Below are positions 1 through 8,212 of a stretch of 64,000 nt of DNA, piece by piece. Position numbers and translations under genes: made by a program. The number at the start of each line of letters is the position of its first letter. Position 1 is the stretch's first letter. A model generated the notes under the pieces. That model saw only the letters and a list, made by a program, of their open reading frames with translations, was not told the DNA's origin and searched no databases. The stretch comes from Clostridium_AQ sp900552125 (GTDB lineage Bacteria; Bacillota_I; Bacilli_A; Erysipelotrichales; Erysipelotrichaceae). The DNA is taken from the NCBI GenBank assembly GCA_037892765.1, contig JBBKBW010000001.1; one strand, written 5' to 3'.

Positions 1-135
1 TCGTTAGGCCACGATTTCGCTATTGCTTCCTCCATCCCATATCTCGCGATATGAAACTTACAAGTCGCTATAGGGTTCGCTGATAACTACGCCCCTAGGG
101 ACTTTCACCCTAGATATGTGACATGCCCGTCACAC
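1..135 (-). mobile_element. Group II intron, class C type, 5' part (runs off left edge)
   Basis: Read on the minus strand from 135 leftwards, the sequence starts with GTGTGACGGGCATG, a group II 5' end (GUGYG). It continues with AGGGTGAAAGTCCCTAG (about 112-94) and GGATGGAGGAAGC (about 39-27), followed by a CCTAACGA motif at the edge. These are the domain I landmarks I know from IIC introns such as the Oceanobacillus iheyensis intron. The boundary lies directly after the pnp terminator hairpin and its TTCTTT tract, the usual IIC target. The reverse transcriptase ORF and the catalytic domain V would lie outside the window, so intactness cannot be judged. Confidence 0.8.
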
Positions 136-164
136 AAAGAAAGAGACTGTACAAGACAGTCCCT
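136..164 (-). terminator. pnp Rho-independent terminator and intron target
   Basis: On the minus strand a 9-bp stem (AGGGACTGT paired with ACAGTCTCT, one G-U pair, 5-nt loop) is followed by TTCTTT. It lies 14 nt past the pnp stop codon. The group II intron begins at the very next base. Confidence 0.8.
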
Positions 165-177
165 AAGCATATTTTGC

Positions 178-2361
178 TTAATTTTCTTCTTTCTTCAATG
201 AGTTATTTTGTGCTTCCTCATTGTTTTTTTCTTCTTTCTTTTCCGCTCTTGGTTTAGGAATTAGTGCTTTTGCACTTACATTAATACGTCCACGATCATC
301 AATTTCCATTACTTTTACACGAACAGTATCACCAATATGTAAAGCATCTTCTACTTTGTTCAAATGCTCATGATTGATTTTTGAGATATGCAATAAGCCA
401 TCAGTTCCTGGGAATAGATTCACAAAAGCACCGAATTTTTCGATACGAACTACTTTTGCTTCATAGATATCCCCAACTTTAGCTTCACGCACAATATCAC
501 GAATCATATTAGCCGCATGATCAATAGCTTTACGATCCATATGATAAATCACTACATGTCCATCATCTTCGATATCAATCTTCACATCATCGCTTTCTTC
601 AATAATCTTATTGATCATCTTACCGTTAGGACCGATAACTTCACGAATCTTTTCAGGATCAATATAGAATTGTGCAATCTTAGGCGCATATTTACCAACT
701 TCTTCTCTTGGTTTATCAATCGCCTGCATCATATTTTCTAAAATTTGTGCACGTGCTTTCTTAGCTTGAGCTAATGCTTCTTCAAAGATATCTTTTGTAA
801 TACCTGTAACTTTGATATCCATCTGAAGAGCAGTAATACCGGTACTTGTTCCCGCAACTTTAAAGTCCATGTCTCCAAAATGGTCTTCCATACCCTGAAT
901 ATCAGTAAGTACTGTATAATTTCCGCTGTTTTCATCCATAATCAGACCCATCGCTATACCTGCTACTGGTGCTTTAATAGGAACACCTGCTGCCATCAAA
1001 GACATAGTTCCAGCACAGATAGAAGCCTGAGAAGAAGAACCATTAGATTCTAATACTTCTGCTACTGTACGAATTGTATAAGGGAAATCTTCTACACTAG
1101 GAAGAACCTGCGCTAATGCTCTTTCCCCTAATGCACCATGGCCAATCTCACGACGGCCTGGGCTTCCCATACGTCCTGTTTCCCCTACAGAATATGGAGG
1201 GAAATTGTAGTGATGCATAAAACGTTTTGTATCTACTTCTGTCAAATCATCAATGATCTGATTATCATTCATAGCACCTAAGGTCGTAACACTTAATACC
1301 TGTGTTTCTCCACGTGTAAACAATGCGCTTCCATGTACACGAGGCAAGATATCCACCTGAGAATCCAAAGGACGGATTTCATCAATCTTACGACCATCTG
1401 GACGAATCTTATCTTCGATGATCAAACGACGAACTTCATCAGCTTCAATACCATGGCAGATTTCTTTTACCTGCTTGATTGCTTTTGCTTTTGAAGCTTC
1501 ATCTTCATATTCTTTTGCTTCAAAGTGTGCAACAGCACTCTCTGTCAATTCATCAATTTTACCATAACGTTCCAGTTTCTTTTCAATAGAAACAGCTTCA
1601 CGAATTGGTTTTTCAAATAATTTGCGTACTTCTGCATCAATTGCTTCATCAACTGTATAAAGCGTTACTTCCATTTTTTCTTTTCCAACTGCTGCCGCAA
1701 TTTCTTCCTGGAATTGTACTAATTGTTTGATATGTTCATGTCCAAACATGATTGCACCTAGCATTGCTTCTTCACTAACTTCTTTAGCTCCGGCTTCTAC
1801 CATGTTTACTGCATATTTAGTACCTGCAACAGTTAAGTTAATATCACTTTTTTCTAATTGCTCTGGAGTAGGATTAATCACATACTCACCATTAATGCGA
1901 CCAACGATAACACCAGCAATTGGTCCGTTGAAAGGAATATCAGAAACACATAATGCTAAAGATGCCCCAAACATCGCTGTCATTTCTGGAGTATAATCCT
2001 GATCAACAGAAAGAACCGTATTCACAACCTGAACTTCATTACGGAATCCATCCGCAAATAAAGGACGGATTGGACGGTCGATCATACGAGCTGTTAATGT
2101 CGCATGCTCACTTGGTCTTCCTTCTCTACGTAAAAATCCGCCAGGAATTTTACCAACAGAATATAATTTTTCTTCAAATGATACTGTCAGCGGAAAGAAA
2201 TCAATCCCTTCTTTCGCTTGTTTGCTGGCAGTTGCAGTTGATAATACAACTGTATCGCCATAACGTACTAAAACAGAACCGCCGGCCTGTTTCGCTACTT
2301 CACCAGTCTCCACTGTAAGGCTACGCCCACAGAAATCTAAACGAAATACCTGTTTCGCCAC
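178..2361 (-). CDS. pnp: Polyribonucleotide nucleotidyltransferase (PNPase)
   Basis: PNPase degrades RNA 3'-to-5' by phosphorolysis in the cytoplasm. The 727-residue product has the full family layout: two RNase PH domains (about 1-215 and 310-545), a KH domain with the GPNG loop (about 555-615) and an S1 domain (about 620-690), then a charged tail. The second RNase PH domain has the SPGRREIGHG phosphate-binding segment and the catalytic Asp residues in DFKVAGT and LQMDIK. I start at the GTG at 2361 because AGAGGTG lies 6 nt upstream; a GTG three codons earlier sits inside that ribosome binding site. It follows rpsO after a terminator, the usual rpsO-pnp order. Confidence 0.97.
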   Translation of the reverse strand: MAKQVFRLDFCGRSLTVETGEVAKQAGGSVLVRYGDTVVLSTATASKQAKEGIDFFPLTVSFEEKLYSVGKIPGGFLRREGRPSEHATLTARMIDRPIRPLFADGFRNEVQVVNTVLSVDQDYTPEMTAMFGASLALCVSDIPFNGPIAGVIVGRINGEYVINPTPEQLEKSDINLTVAGTKYAVNMVEAGAKEVSEEAMLGAIMFGHEHIKQLVQFQEEIAAAVGKEKMEVTLYTVDEAIDAEVRKLFEKPIREAVSIEKKLERYGKIDELTESAVAHFEAKEYEDEASKAKAIKQVKEICHGIEADEVRRLIIEDKIRPDGRKIDEIRPLDSQVDILPRVHGSALFTRGETQVLSVTTLGAMNDNQIIDDLTEVDTKRFMHHYNFPPYSVGETGRMGSPGRREIGHGALGERALAQVLPSVEDFPYTIRTVAEVLESNGSSSQASICAGTMSLMAAGVPIKAPVAGIAMGLIMDENSGNYTVLTDIQGMEDHFGDMDFKVAGTSTGITALQMDIKVTGITKDIFEEALAQAKKARAQILENMMQAIDKPREEVGKYAPKIAQFYIDPEKIREVIGPNGKMINKIIEESDDVKIDIEDDGHVVIYHMDRKAIDHAANMIRDIVREAKVGDIYEAKVVRIEKFGAFVNLFPGTDGLLHISKINHEHLNKVEDALHIGDTVRVKVMEIDDRGRINVSAKALIPKPRAEKKEEKNNEEAQNNSLKKEEN

Positions 2362-2421
2362 TTTCTTCACCTCTATTTTTTTCTCTAATCTTTATCATGA
2401 TATCACATTTTATATTTCATT

Positions 2422-2451
2422 AAAAGAAAAAAAGCTCAATTCGAGCTTTTT
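2422..2451 (-). terminator. Terminator between rpsO and pnp
   Basis: Minus-strand stem AAGCTC/GAGCTT with a 5-nt loop, followed by TTTTTTTC. It lies just after the rpsO stop, so pnp expression needs read-through or its own promoter. Confidence 0.85.
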
Positions 2452-2454
2452 CAC

Positions 2455-2721
2455 TTACTTACGTAATCCTAAACGAGCAATTAATTCTCTATAACGGTTT
2501 AAATCTTTCTTTTTAAGGTATGCCAATAAGTTTCTACGACGACCTACCATTTTCATTAAACCTCTCTGAGAATGATAATCATGTTTGTGTTCTTTGAAGT
2601 GTTCAGTTAACTGATTGATTCTAGCAGTCAATACAGCGATCTGTACTTCTGGAGAACCTGTATCACCTTCAAAACGTGCATACTCTTTCATAATTGCTTG
2701 CTTTTCGCTCTTTAATAACAT
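2455..2721 (-). CDS. rpsO: 30S ribosomal protein S15
   Basis: S15 is a primary binder of 16S rRNA in the platform of the small subunit. The 88-residue product has normal length and the conserved segments GDTGSPEVQIA, HDYHSQRGL and GRRRNLLAYL. The ATG at 2721 is preceded by AGGAGG with 7-nt spacing. Longer in-frame starts upstream fall in the leader hairpin and have no ribosome binding site. The gene has its own promoter about 90 nt upstream and ends in a terminator before pnp. S15 represses its own translation in several bacteria, which gives the leader hairpin possible meaning. Confidence 0.98.
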   Translation of the reverse strand: MLLKSEKQAIMKEYARFEGDTGSPEVQIAVLTARINQLTEHFKEHKHDYHSQRGLMKMVGRRRNLLAYLKKKDLNRYRELIARLGLRK

Positions 2722-2740
2722 ATAAATTTCCTCCTGTATT

Positions 2741-2788
2741 TTTATTCGTTCCATACTGAGTAAATCGTTGAGGAATATCACGAATAAA
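2741..2788 (-). promoter_or_regulatory. rpsO leader hairpin, candidate S15 autoregulatory RNA
   Basis: Between the promoter and the ribosome binding site the RNA can form a 9-bp perfect stem (TTTATTCGT with ACGAATAAA) closing an inner TTCC/GGAA pairing. The structure ends about 10 nt before the AGGAGG. Autoregulation by S15 is known in other bacteria through unrelated leader folds; its use here is inference. Confidence 0.45.
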
Positions 2789-2808
2789 CCAAGTATAAAA
2801 CCTTAATT

Positions 2809-2837
2809 ATTTTAACACACATATTTCACACTTACAA
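2809..2837 (-). promoter_or_regulatory. rpsO promoter
   Basis: TTGTAA at 2837-2832 and TAAAAT at 2814-2809 with a 17-nt spacer, vegetative sigma type. Confidence 0.65.
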
Positions 2838-2889
2838 GATATTTTTGATAATTTACCAAATCCATCCATCTTTTCTTACACATAAAATT

Positions 2890-3984
2890 TTATTCAGGTA
2901 AAAAATCCACCAACACATCATGCAACAATAACATTCCCTGTCTTGTTACACGTAAATGATGATCCTCGATCACCAGCATTCCCTTTTCTATGTTTTTCTG
3001 TAATGCCTTTTGATAATGCAATTCAAGATCCACATGAAATCGTTCATAAAAAGCAGATAAATTAAGTCCCTTTTTCATCCGTAAAGACATCATGATCATC
3101 TCAAACATTTCATCTTCTTTATTTAATTCCGTAATAGACGCAGAACTACCTTTTGTTATATAGGTATGCAAATTTCTTGTATTATCATAGCGAGCATGGT
3201 TTTCTTTTCCACTTGCGCCACAGCCAATCCCATAAAAATCTTCATATTTCCAATACATCTGATTATGTTTTGATTCAAAACCGATTTTAGAAAAGTTACT
3301 GATTTCATATTGATAAAAGCCATATCTTTCTAATATCTCTATCGCATATGCATACATATCCGCTTCTACATCACTATCAATATTCTCTACACCTTCTCTT
3401 CCAAACTGAGAATGTTCTTCAATCGTTAATGCATATAACGATATATGAGTAATAGAAAAAGTCTCGACGATTTCCTGTAAATCCTGTTTCCACATCTCTA
3501 ATGTCTGCCCAGGAAGTCCATAAATCAAATCAATCGATATATTATCAATACCTCCAGCATGAAGCAAATCAAGGCACTGCAAGACATCCTCTTTGCTATG
3601 ATGACGATGAATTCGCTTTAACAAAGCAGGCTGTAATGTCTGAACACCTAAGGAAACACGATTTACTCCATGTTCACGTAATAATTCAATGGTATTTGCA
3701 TCCAAAGATTCAACATTCGCTTCAATTGTATATTCCTCTAAACCCTCTCGATATGGTTCAAGACTTTTAAGAAGTGTTTCCAATTGCGAATAAGATAATG
3801 CGGTTGGTGTTCCTCCACCAATATACAATGTTTTAAGTTTACTGTTACTTAATTTTTGTTTAATGTCCTGTAATATTCTCTCTAGCCATTTATCTGCCAG
3901 ACCTTTATGATAACGACAACGTGTAAAATCACAATAAGCGCATATATCCTTACAAAAAGGAACATGAACATAACAAGCCTTCAT
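2890..3984 (-). CDS. hemW: HemW-like radical SAM protein
   Basis: HemW is a radical SAM protein related to coproporphyrinogen dehydrogenase HemN, thought to act as a heme chaperone. The 364-residue product begins MKACYVHVPF and carries the cluster motif CKDICAYCDF: CxxxCxxC followed by D rather than the extra cysteine spacing of HemN. It also has the short HemW-type N terminus. YIGGGTPTAL and an IDLIYGLPGQT segment follow. AGGAGGG lies upstream of the ATG at 3984, 11 nt after the preceding gene's stop. B. subtilis also has this gene (as hemN/yqeR) after lepA. HemW assignment is good; enzymatic heme synthesis is unlikely. Confidence 0.9.
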   Translation of the reverse strand: MKACYVHVPFCKDICAYCDFTRCRYHKGLADKWLERILQDIKQKLSNSKLKTLYIGGGTPTALSYSQLETLLKSLEPYREGLEEYTIEANVESLDANTIELLREHGVNRVSLGVQTLQPALLKRIHRHHSKEDVLQCLDLLHAGGIDNISIDLIYGLPGQTLEMWKQDLQEIVETFSITHISLYALTIEEHSQFGREGVENIDSDVEADMYAYAIEILERYGFYQYEISNFSKIGFESKHNQMYWKYEDFYGIGCGASGKENHARYDNTRNLHTYITKGSSASITELNKEDEMFEMIMMSLRMKKGLNLSAFYERFHVDLELHYQKALQKNIEKGMLVIEDHHLRVTRQGMLLLHDVLVDFLPE

Positions 3985-3995
3985 GATTATCCCTC

Positions 3996-4829
3996 CTAAC
4001 AGCACTCATAAACGAAACGTTTTCCAATTTTTCTTCTCGTATAAAACTGATAATCTTTTAATTTTTCCATTGCACAGCGAGCTGTTTCATAACTAACATG
4101 ATGAAACTCTGTATATTGGCGAATCGTATAAGCATGATAAAGATTACGATGATGTACATAAAAAGATAAATGCTCTTTTTGTAGTTGTGGATATTGTTCT
4201 ATCAATATATCTAAAGCTTGCTCCTGCTTATTTTCATGCATCATCAAAGAACCTTTATATCGAATCATATTTTTATAGATCATATGTAAAAATTGAATGA
4301 ATTCTCTTGTCAAATCTTTCTGATTATCTTTACATATGGATTTCCAATGTATCAAAGAAACAGGAAATTCACAATTGTTTTGCAGAAACAATATCTGTGC
4401 CCATGAAGAAGCATCATCACAAAATTCATATAGAAAAAAGATACGAATCAACAAAGGAATACGCCGCTCTTCTAAAATAGCATATTCACTATAGGATAAC
4501 TCTTTTAGATTTACATATCTTCCAATATTTATTAACCAATGTGAATCCTCTCCATACAAAAAGCAGGCTTTTTGTAGCGATGTACTACCAGTACATTGCT
4601 GTTTAAACTGAAACATCGCCATGGTAATTTCTAATAGTTCTTCCATACAATTCTGATGAAGAATTAGACTAATTTCCTTACTTCCAAACTGATATGTTTT
4701 ACGAAATAAAGAACGATAACTCTCTATTTGTTTCCAGACTTCTTCCAATATAATACCGGACACTTGTTTCGATAACTCTTCTTTACTTATATATTCTTCT
4801 TCTGTATATTTTCTAGTTTCACTAAACAT
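3996..4829 (-). CDS. Uncharacterised protein with Fic-like C-terminal region
   Basis: I do not recognise this 277-residue protein with certainty. The last 110 residues resemble the end of Fic-family proteins: an NQKDLTREFIQFLHMIY-type helix, then a winged-helix end with YTIRQYTEFHHVSYETA and KRKIGK-like basic residues (RRKIGKRFVYE). The Fic motif HPFx[DE]GNGR is absent, so AMPylation activity is not expected. It sits between lepA and hemW, where B. subtilis has no such gene. The ATG at 4829 has GGTGATC just upstream, a match to the 3' part of the extended Shine-Dalgarno. An in-frame ATG at 4874 has none. Alternative: a helix-rich regulator unrelated to Fic. Confidence 0.7.
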   Translation of the reverse strand: MFSETRKYTEEEYISKEELSKQVSGIILEEVWKQIESYRSLFRKTYQFGSKEISLILHQNCMEELLEITMAMFQFKQQCTGSTSLQKACFLYGEDSHWLINIGRYVNLKELSYSEYAILEERRIPLLIRIFFLYEFCDDASSWAQILFLQNNCEFPVSLIHWKSICKDNQKDLTREFIQFLHMIYKNMIRYKGSLMMHENKQEQALDILIEQYPQLQKEHLSFYVHHRNLYHAYTIRQYTEFHHVSYETARCAMEKLKDYQFYTRRKIGKRFVYECC

Positions 4830-4887
4830 ATGATCACCAAACAAAGTGTAACATAGTTCTTTGTATAATCGCATATATTCGACAAAA

Positions 4888-4919
4888 TTAGAAAGAAACA
4901 GGCAAAATATGCCTGCTTT
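4888..4919 (-). terminator. lepA terminator
   Basis: Minus-strand stem AAGCAGGCA/TGCCTGTTT (one G-U pair, loop TATTT) followed by CTTTC, directly after the lepA stop. Confidence 0.75.
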
Positions 4920-4926
4920 CTAACTT

Positions 4927-6735
4927 TTATTTCTCATCATCGTCCATTGATAGAACCGCCATGAATGCTTCCTGAGGTACATCTACACTACCTACAGCCT
5001 TCATACGCTTCTTACCTTCTTTTTGTTTCTCTAACAATTTCTTCTTACGTGAGATGTCACCGCCATAACATTTTGCCAATACGTTTTTACGTAATGACTT
5101 AATATCTGCACGGGCAATAATTTTTCCATTGATAGCAGCCTGAATTGGAATCTCAAACTGCTGCTTTGGTATCAGTTTTTTCAGTTTTTCACAAATTGCA
5201 CGTCCTCTGGGATATGCAAAATCTTTATGCACGATACTGCTTAATGCATCGACAATTTCTCCATTTAATAAGATATCCATTTTTGCTAATTTATTTGTCT
5301 GATAGCCAATCAATTCATAATCTAATGAAGCATATCCCTTAGTACAAGACTTCAATTTATCAAAGAAATCAAATACGATTTCACCTAAAGGAAGTTCATA
5401 GATAACATTCATACGTCCTTCATCAATATATACCATGTCTTTATAATTACCACGCTTACGCTGACATAGTTCCATGATTGGTCCTACATAGTCATTTGGT
5501 GTCATGATACTAGCACGCACAAATGGTTCTTCGATATGATCGATTTTCTGAACCTCCGGCAAAAGAGATGGATTATCAATAGCAAGCATTGAACCATCTG
5601 TTAAATAGGCATGATAAACAACCGATGGTGCTGTCGCAATCAAATCAATACGATATTCTCTCTCGATTCTTTCCTGAATTACATCCATATGTAATAAGCC
5701 TAGGAATCCTACACGGAAACCAAATCCTAAAGCCTGTGAAGTCTCTGCTTCAAATTGCAGTGACGCATCATTTAACTGTAATTTTTCTAAAGCATCGCGT
5801 AGATCATTGTATTTATTAGAATCTATTGGATAAAGACCACAATAAACCATTGGATTCATTTCACGATAGCCATGAAGCGGCTCTTTGGCAGGATGTTCTG
5901 CATTTGTAATCGTATCCCCAACACGAACATCTTTTATCGATTTAATAGAACCGCAGATCCACCCTACTTCTCCGCATTCCAATACATCTTTCTTAACTTC
6001 TTTTGGATTTCGAATACCTACTTCCAACACTTCATATTCCGCATTGCTTGCCATAAAGCGTATTTTATCTCCAACACGAATACACCCTTCTTTTACACGA
6101 ACATATGCGATGACTCCTCGATATGGATCATATAAAGAATCAAACACAAGTGCCTGTAAAGGGGCATTTGGGTCACCATTTGGAGCAGGAACATTTTTTA
6201 CTACAGCTTCTAATACATCTTGAATATTTAAACCATTCTTTGCAGAAATTAATGGTGCTTCACTGGCATCTAAGCCAATCACATCTTCAATTTCTTTACG
6301 AACAACATCCGGCTGTGCACTTGGTAAATCAATCTTATTGATTACTGGTATGATTTCTAAATCATTGTCTAATGCTAAATATACATTAGCTAGTGTCTGA
6401 GCTTCAATGCCTTGTGCTGCATCAACTACCAATACAGCACCTTCACAAGCAGCTAAAGATCTAGATACTTCATATGTAAAGTCCACATGACCTGGTGTAT
6501 CGATCAAATGGAAAATATAATCCTGCCCATCTTTTGCAGTATATTTTAACTGAACCGCATTCAGTTTAATCGTAATTCCTCTTTCTCTTTCCAAATCCAT
6601 CGTATCTAACAACTGTTCTTTCATTTCTCTTTGTTCAACAGTTTCAGTAAGCTCTAAAATACGGTCTGCCAAGGTTGATTTTCCATGGTCAATATGAGCG
6701 ATAATTGAAAAGTTTCTAATATATTTCTGATCCAT
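4927..6735 (-). CDS. lepA: Elongation factor 4 (LepA), ribosome-associated GTPase
   Basis: LepA/EF4 is a translational GTPase that acts on the ribosome during initiation or back-translocation. The 602-residue protein has full family length. Its G-domain motifs are AHIDHGKST (G1), DTPGHVDF (G3) and NKIDLPSA (G4), followed by EF-G-like domains and the LepA-specific C-terminal domain ending in KRMKAVGSVDVPQEAF. GGAGTGAG precedes the ATG. The gene has its own promoter and terminator. In B. subtilis lepA lies between yqxA and hemN, matching the spoIIP-yqxA side here except that fmt is interposed. Confidence 0.97.
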   Translation of the reverse strand: MDQKYIRNFSIIAHIDHGKSTLADRILELTETVEQREMKEQLLDTMDLERERGITIKLNAVQLKYTAKDGQDYIFHLIDTPGHVDFTYEVSRSLAACEGAVLVVDAAQGIEAQTLANVYLALDNDLEIIPVINKIDLPSAQPDVVRKEIEDVIGLDASEAPLISAKNGLNIQDVLEAVVKNVPAPNGDPNAPLQALVFDSLYDPYRGVIAYVRVKEGCIRVGDKIRFMASNAEYEVLEVGIRNPKEVKKDVLECGEVGWICGSIKSIKDVRVGDTITNAEHPAKEPLHGYREMNPMVYCGLYPIDSNKYNDLRDALEKLQLNDASLQFEAETSQALGFGFRVGFLGLLHMDVIQERIEREYRIDLIATAPSVVYHAYLTDGSMLAIDNPSLLPEVQKIDHIEEPFVRASIMTPNDYVGPIMELCQRKRGNYKDMVYIDEGRMNVIYELPLGEIVFDFFDKLKSCTKGYASLDYELIGYQTNKLAKMDILLNGEIVDALSSIVHKDFAYPRGRAICEKLKKLIPKQQFEIPIQAAINGKIIARADIKSLRKNVLAKCYGGDISRKKKLLEKQKEGKKRMKAVGSVDVPQEAFMAVLSMDDDEK

Positions 6736-6759
6736 TTACTCACTCCTAACGCATGGATA

Positions 6760-6788
6760 ATTATAACAGACAAAATGCATATTGAAAA
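6760..6788 (-). promoter_or_regulatory. lepA promoter
   Basis: TTTTCA (6788-6783) and a perfect TATAAT (6765-6760) separated by 17 nt, about 25 nt before the lepA start codon. Confidence 0.55.
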
Positions 6789-6888
6789 GGTAAAATGTAT
6801 CACAGAAAATACTTGACCAATTGAAAAAGTAATGCTAAAGTTTAGAGGAAAAGGATGAGAGAGCCTTTTTATGTTAGAAAACTCTAAC

Positions 6889-6923
6889 TAAAAAAAGATC
6901 CGTACAAATATACGGTTCTTTTT
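6889..6923 (-). terminator. fmt terminator
   Basis: An 11-bp stem with one mismatch (AAAGAACCGTA/TACGGATCTTT), A-rich on one side and T-rich on the other, abuts the fmt stop codon. The symmetry would let it work in both directions. Confidence 0.8.
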
Positions 6924-7865
6924 TTATTCTACGATTTGGTGCACCAGCTGTTTCCCACTTCCATTATAGAAAACCTTTGCCTCCATCTTAGCTTTACCCT
7001 CTAACTGTATTTCGTCTACTAAAATAATACCATCTAGACAAGCAATCGCATAACCATTATCGATCATACCTAAGATTTCACCACATTCACCATCAGGCTT
7101 TCTCATCAATTTACGTACTTTATGAAATTTTAATTTTTTGCCATTCACTAATCCAAAACCAACTGGACTTGGAATCAAACCACGAATATGATTATAAACA
7201 CTTTCAACATCTTTTGAAAAATCAATATGTTCCTCTTCCTTTTGAATCGTATAAGCAAATGTAGCTTCTGCTTCATTCTGTTCCTTAAATACTGCAGTTC
7301 CATCAATAATCTTAGGAATACTTTCACTTAAGAGCTGTGCGCCTGCTATAGCTAATTTATCATACAGACTGCCCATTGTATCATCTTCGTCAATTGAAAC
7401 ACGACATTGAGACATAACTGCACCAGCATCCATTTTCTTTACCATACGCATTATAGAAACACCACTTTCTTTATGTCCTTCTATAATAGCTTTATGAATC
7501 GGCGCTCCCCCTCTTAATTTAGGTAATAAAGAAGCATGAACATTCACACTACCATATGTTGGATATTCCAAAAGTTTGCTAGGAATAAACTGGCCATAAG
7601 CACAAGTCACAATTAAATCAATATCCATATTCATCAATTCTTCATATTCATCTTTGATACGAATCGGCTGATAAACAGGAACTCCATATTCCAACGCTTT
7701 CTGCTTCACTGCAGGCATCTGCAAAGTCTGTTTTCTTCCGACTTTTTTATCCGGCTGTGTAACGACCCCTATGATCGTATATCCATCTTTCCACAAACGT
7801 TCCAGCATAGAGACTGCAATTTCCGGTGTCCCCATAAACAAGATACGTACATTTTTATTTTTCAC
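6924..7865 (-). CDS. fmt: Methionyl-tRNA formyltransferase
   Basis: Fmt formylates Met-tRNA(fMet) using 10-formyl-tetrahydrofolate for translation initiation. The 313-residue length is normal. The N-terminal Rossmann domain has FMGTPEIAVSML and the catalytic segment HASLLPKLRGGAPIHKAI; a C-terminal OB-like domain begins near residue 205. The start is GTG at 7865 with GAGGTGG upstream. Usually fmt lies beside def, priA and rsmB. Here it stands alone between lepA and the sporulation cluster, so its position is unusual although the protein is not. Confidence 0.95.
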   Translation of the reverse strand: MKNKNVRILFMGTPEIAVSMLERLWKDGYTIIGVVTQPDKKVGRKQTLQMPAVKQKALEYGVPVYQPIRIKDEYEELMNMDIDLIVTCAYGQFIPSKLLEYPTYGSVNVHASLLPKLRGGAPIHKAIIEGHKESGVSIMRMVKKMDAGAVMSQCRVSIDEDDTMGSLYDKLAIAGAQLLSESIPKIIDGTAVFKEQNEAEATFAYTIQKEEEHIDFSKDVESVYNHIRGLIPSPVGFGLVNGKKLKFHKVRKLMRKPDGECGEILGMIDNGYAIACLDGIILVDEIQLEGKAKMEAKVFYNGSGKQLVHQIVE

Positions 7866-7911
7866 GTAACCACCTCAGAAGAATTATAGCATGAACTAAT
7901 TCATATTTCAT

Positions 7912-8208
7912 CTACTTTATAAGAGCTTGAAAAATCTGCGAAACTACATTTACACACCCATTTACTGTCGAAATTACAACTTCACTGCTTGTTTTTGCTA
8001 ATCGTGAAGCTCTATTTTCTTCAATATCTTTTAAAGCCACCGTATCCTGTTTAGATTCTGCTATCTGAGATTGAGCAACCTCATCTTCAAATTCTTCCAC
8101 CTGCTGTTCAACAACAAACCGCTTATCTGATGGTTCTGTATGATACATATAAGAACCTATTGAAACAAGCATACACAGCAACAATGCATCTGCTATAAAA
8201 CGTTTCAT
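7912..8208 (-). CDS. Small membrane-anchored protein in the yqxA position
   Basis: A 98-residue protein with one N-terminal hydrophobic segment (about 5-22), a Glu-rich stretch (about 35-60) and a C-terminal amphipathic segment around NRASRLAKTSSEVV. It begins 4 nt past the end of spoIIP; GGAG at the spoIIP end serves as its ribosome binding site. In B. subtilis the gene between spoIIP and lepA is yqxA, a small single-pass protein of similar length. I infer equivalence from position, topology and a loose match of the C-terminal half. Function unknown, probably expressed during sporulation with its neighbours. Confidence 0.75.
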   Translation of the reverse strand: MKRFIADALLLCMLVSIGSYMYHTEPSDKRFVVEQQVEEFEDEVAQSQIAESKQDTVALKDIEENRASRLAKTSSEVVISTVNGCVNVVSQIFQALIK

Positions 8209-8212
8209 ACAA

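Noticed and set aside
1953..2318. 121-codon plus-strand frame opposite pnp
   Set aside because: Codon pattern is the antisense of a well-conserved PNPase domain and no start signals are present.
6865..6888. GTTAGA/TCTAAC hairpin between lepA and fmt
   Set aside because: A stem next to the fmt terminator without a T tract in either sensible direction; no separate function supported.
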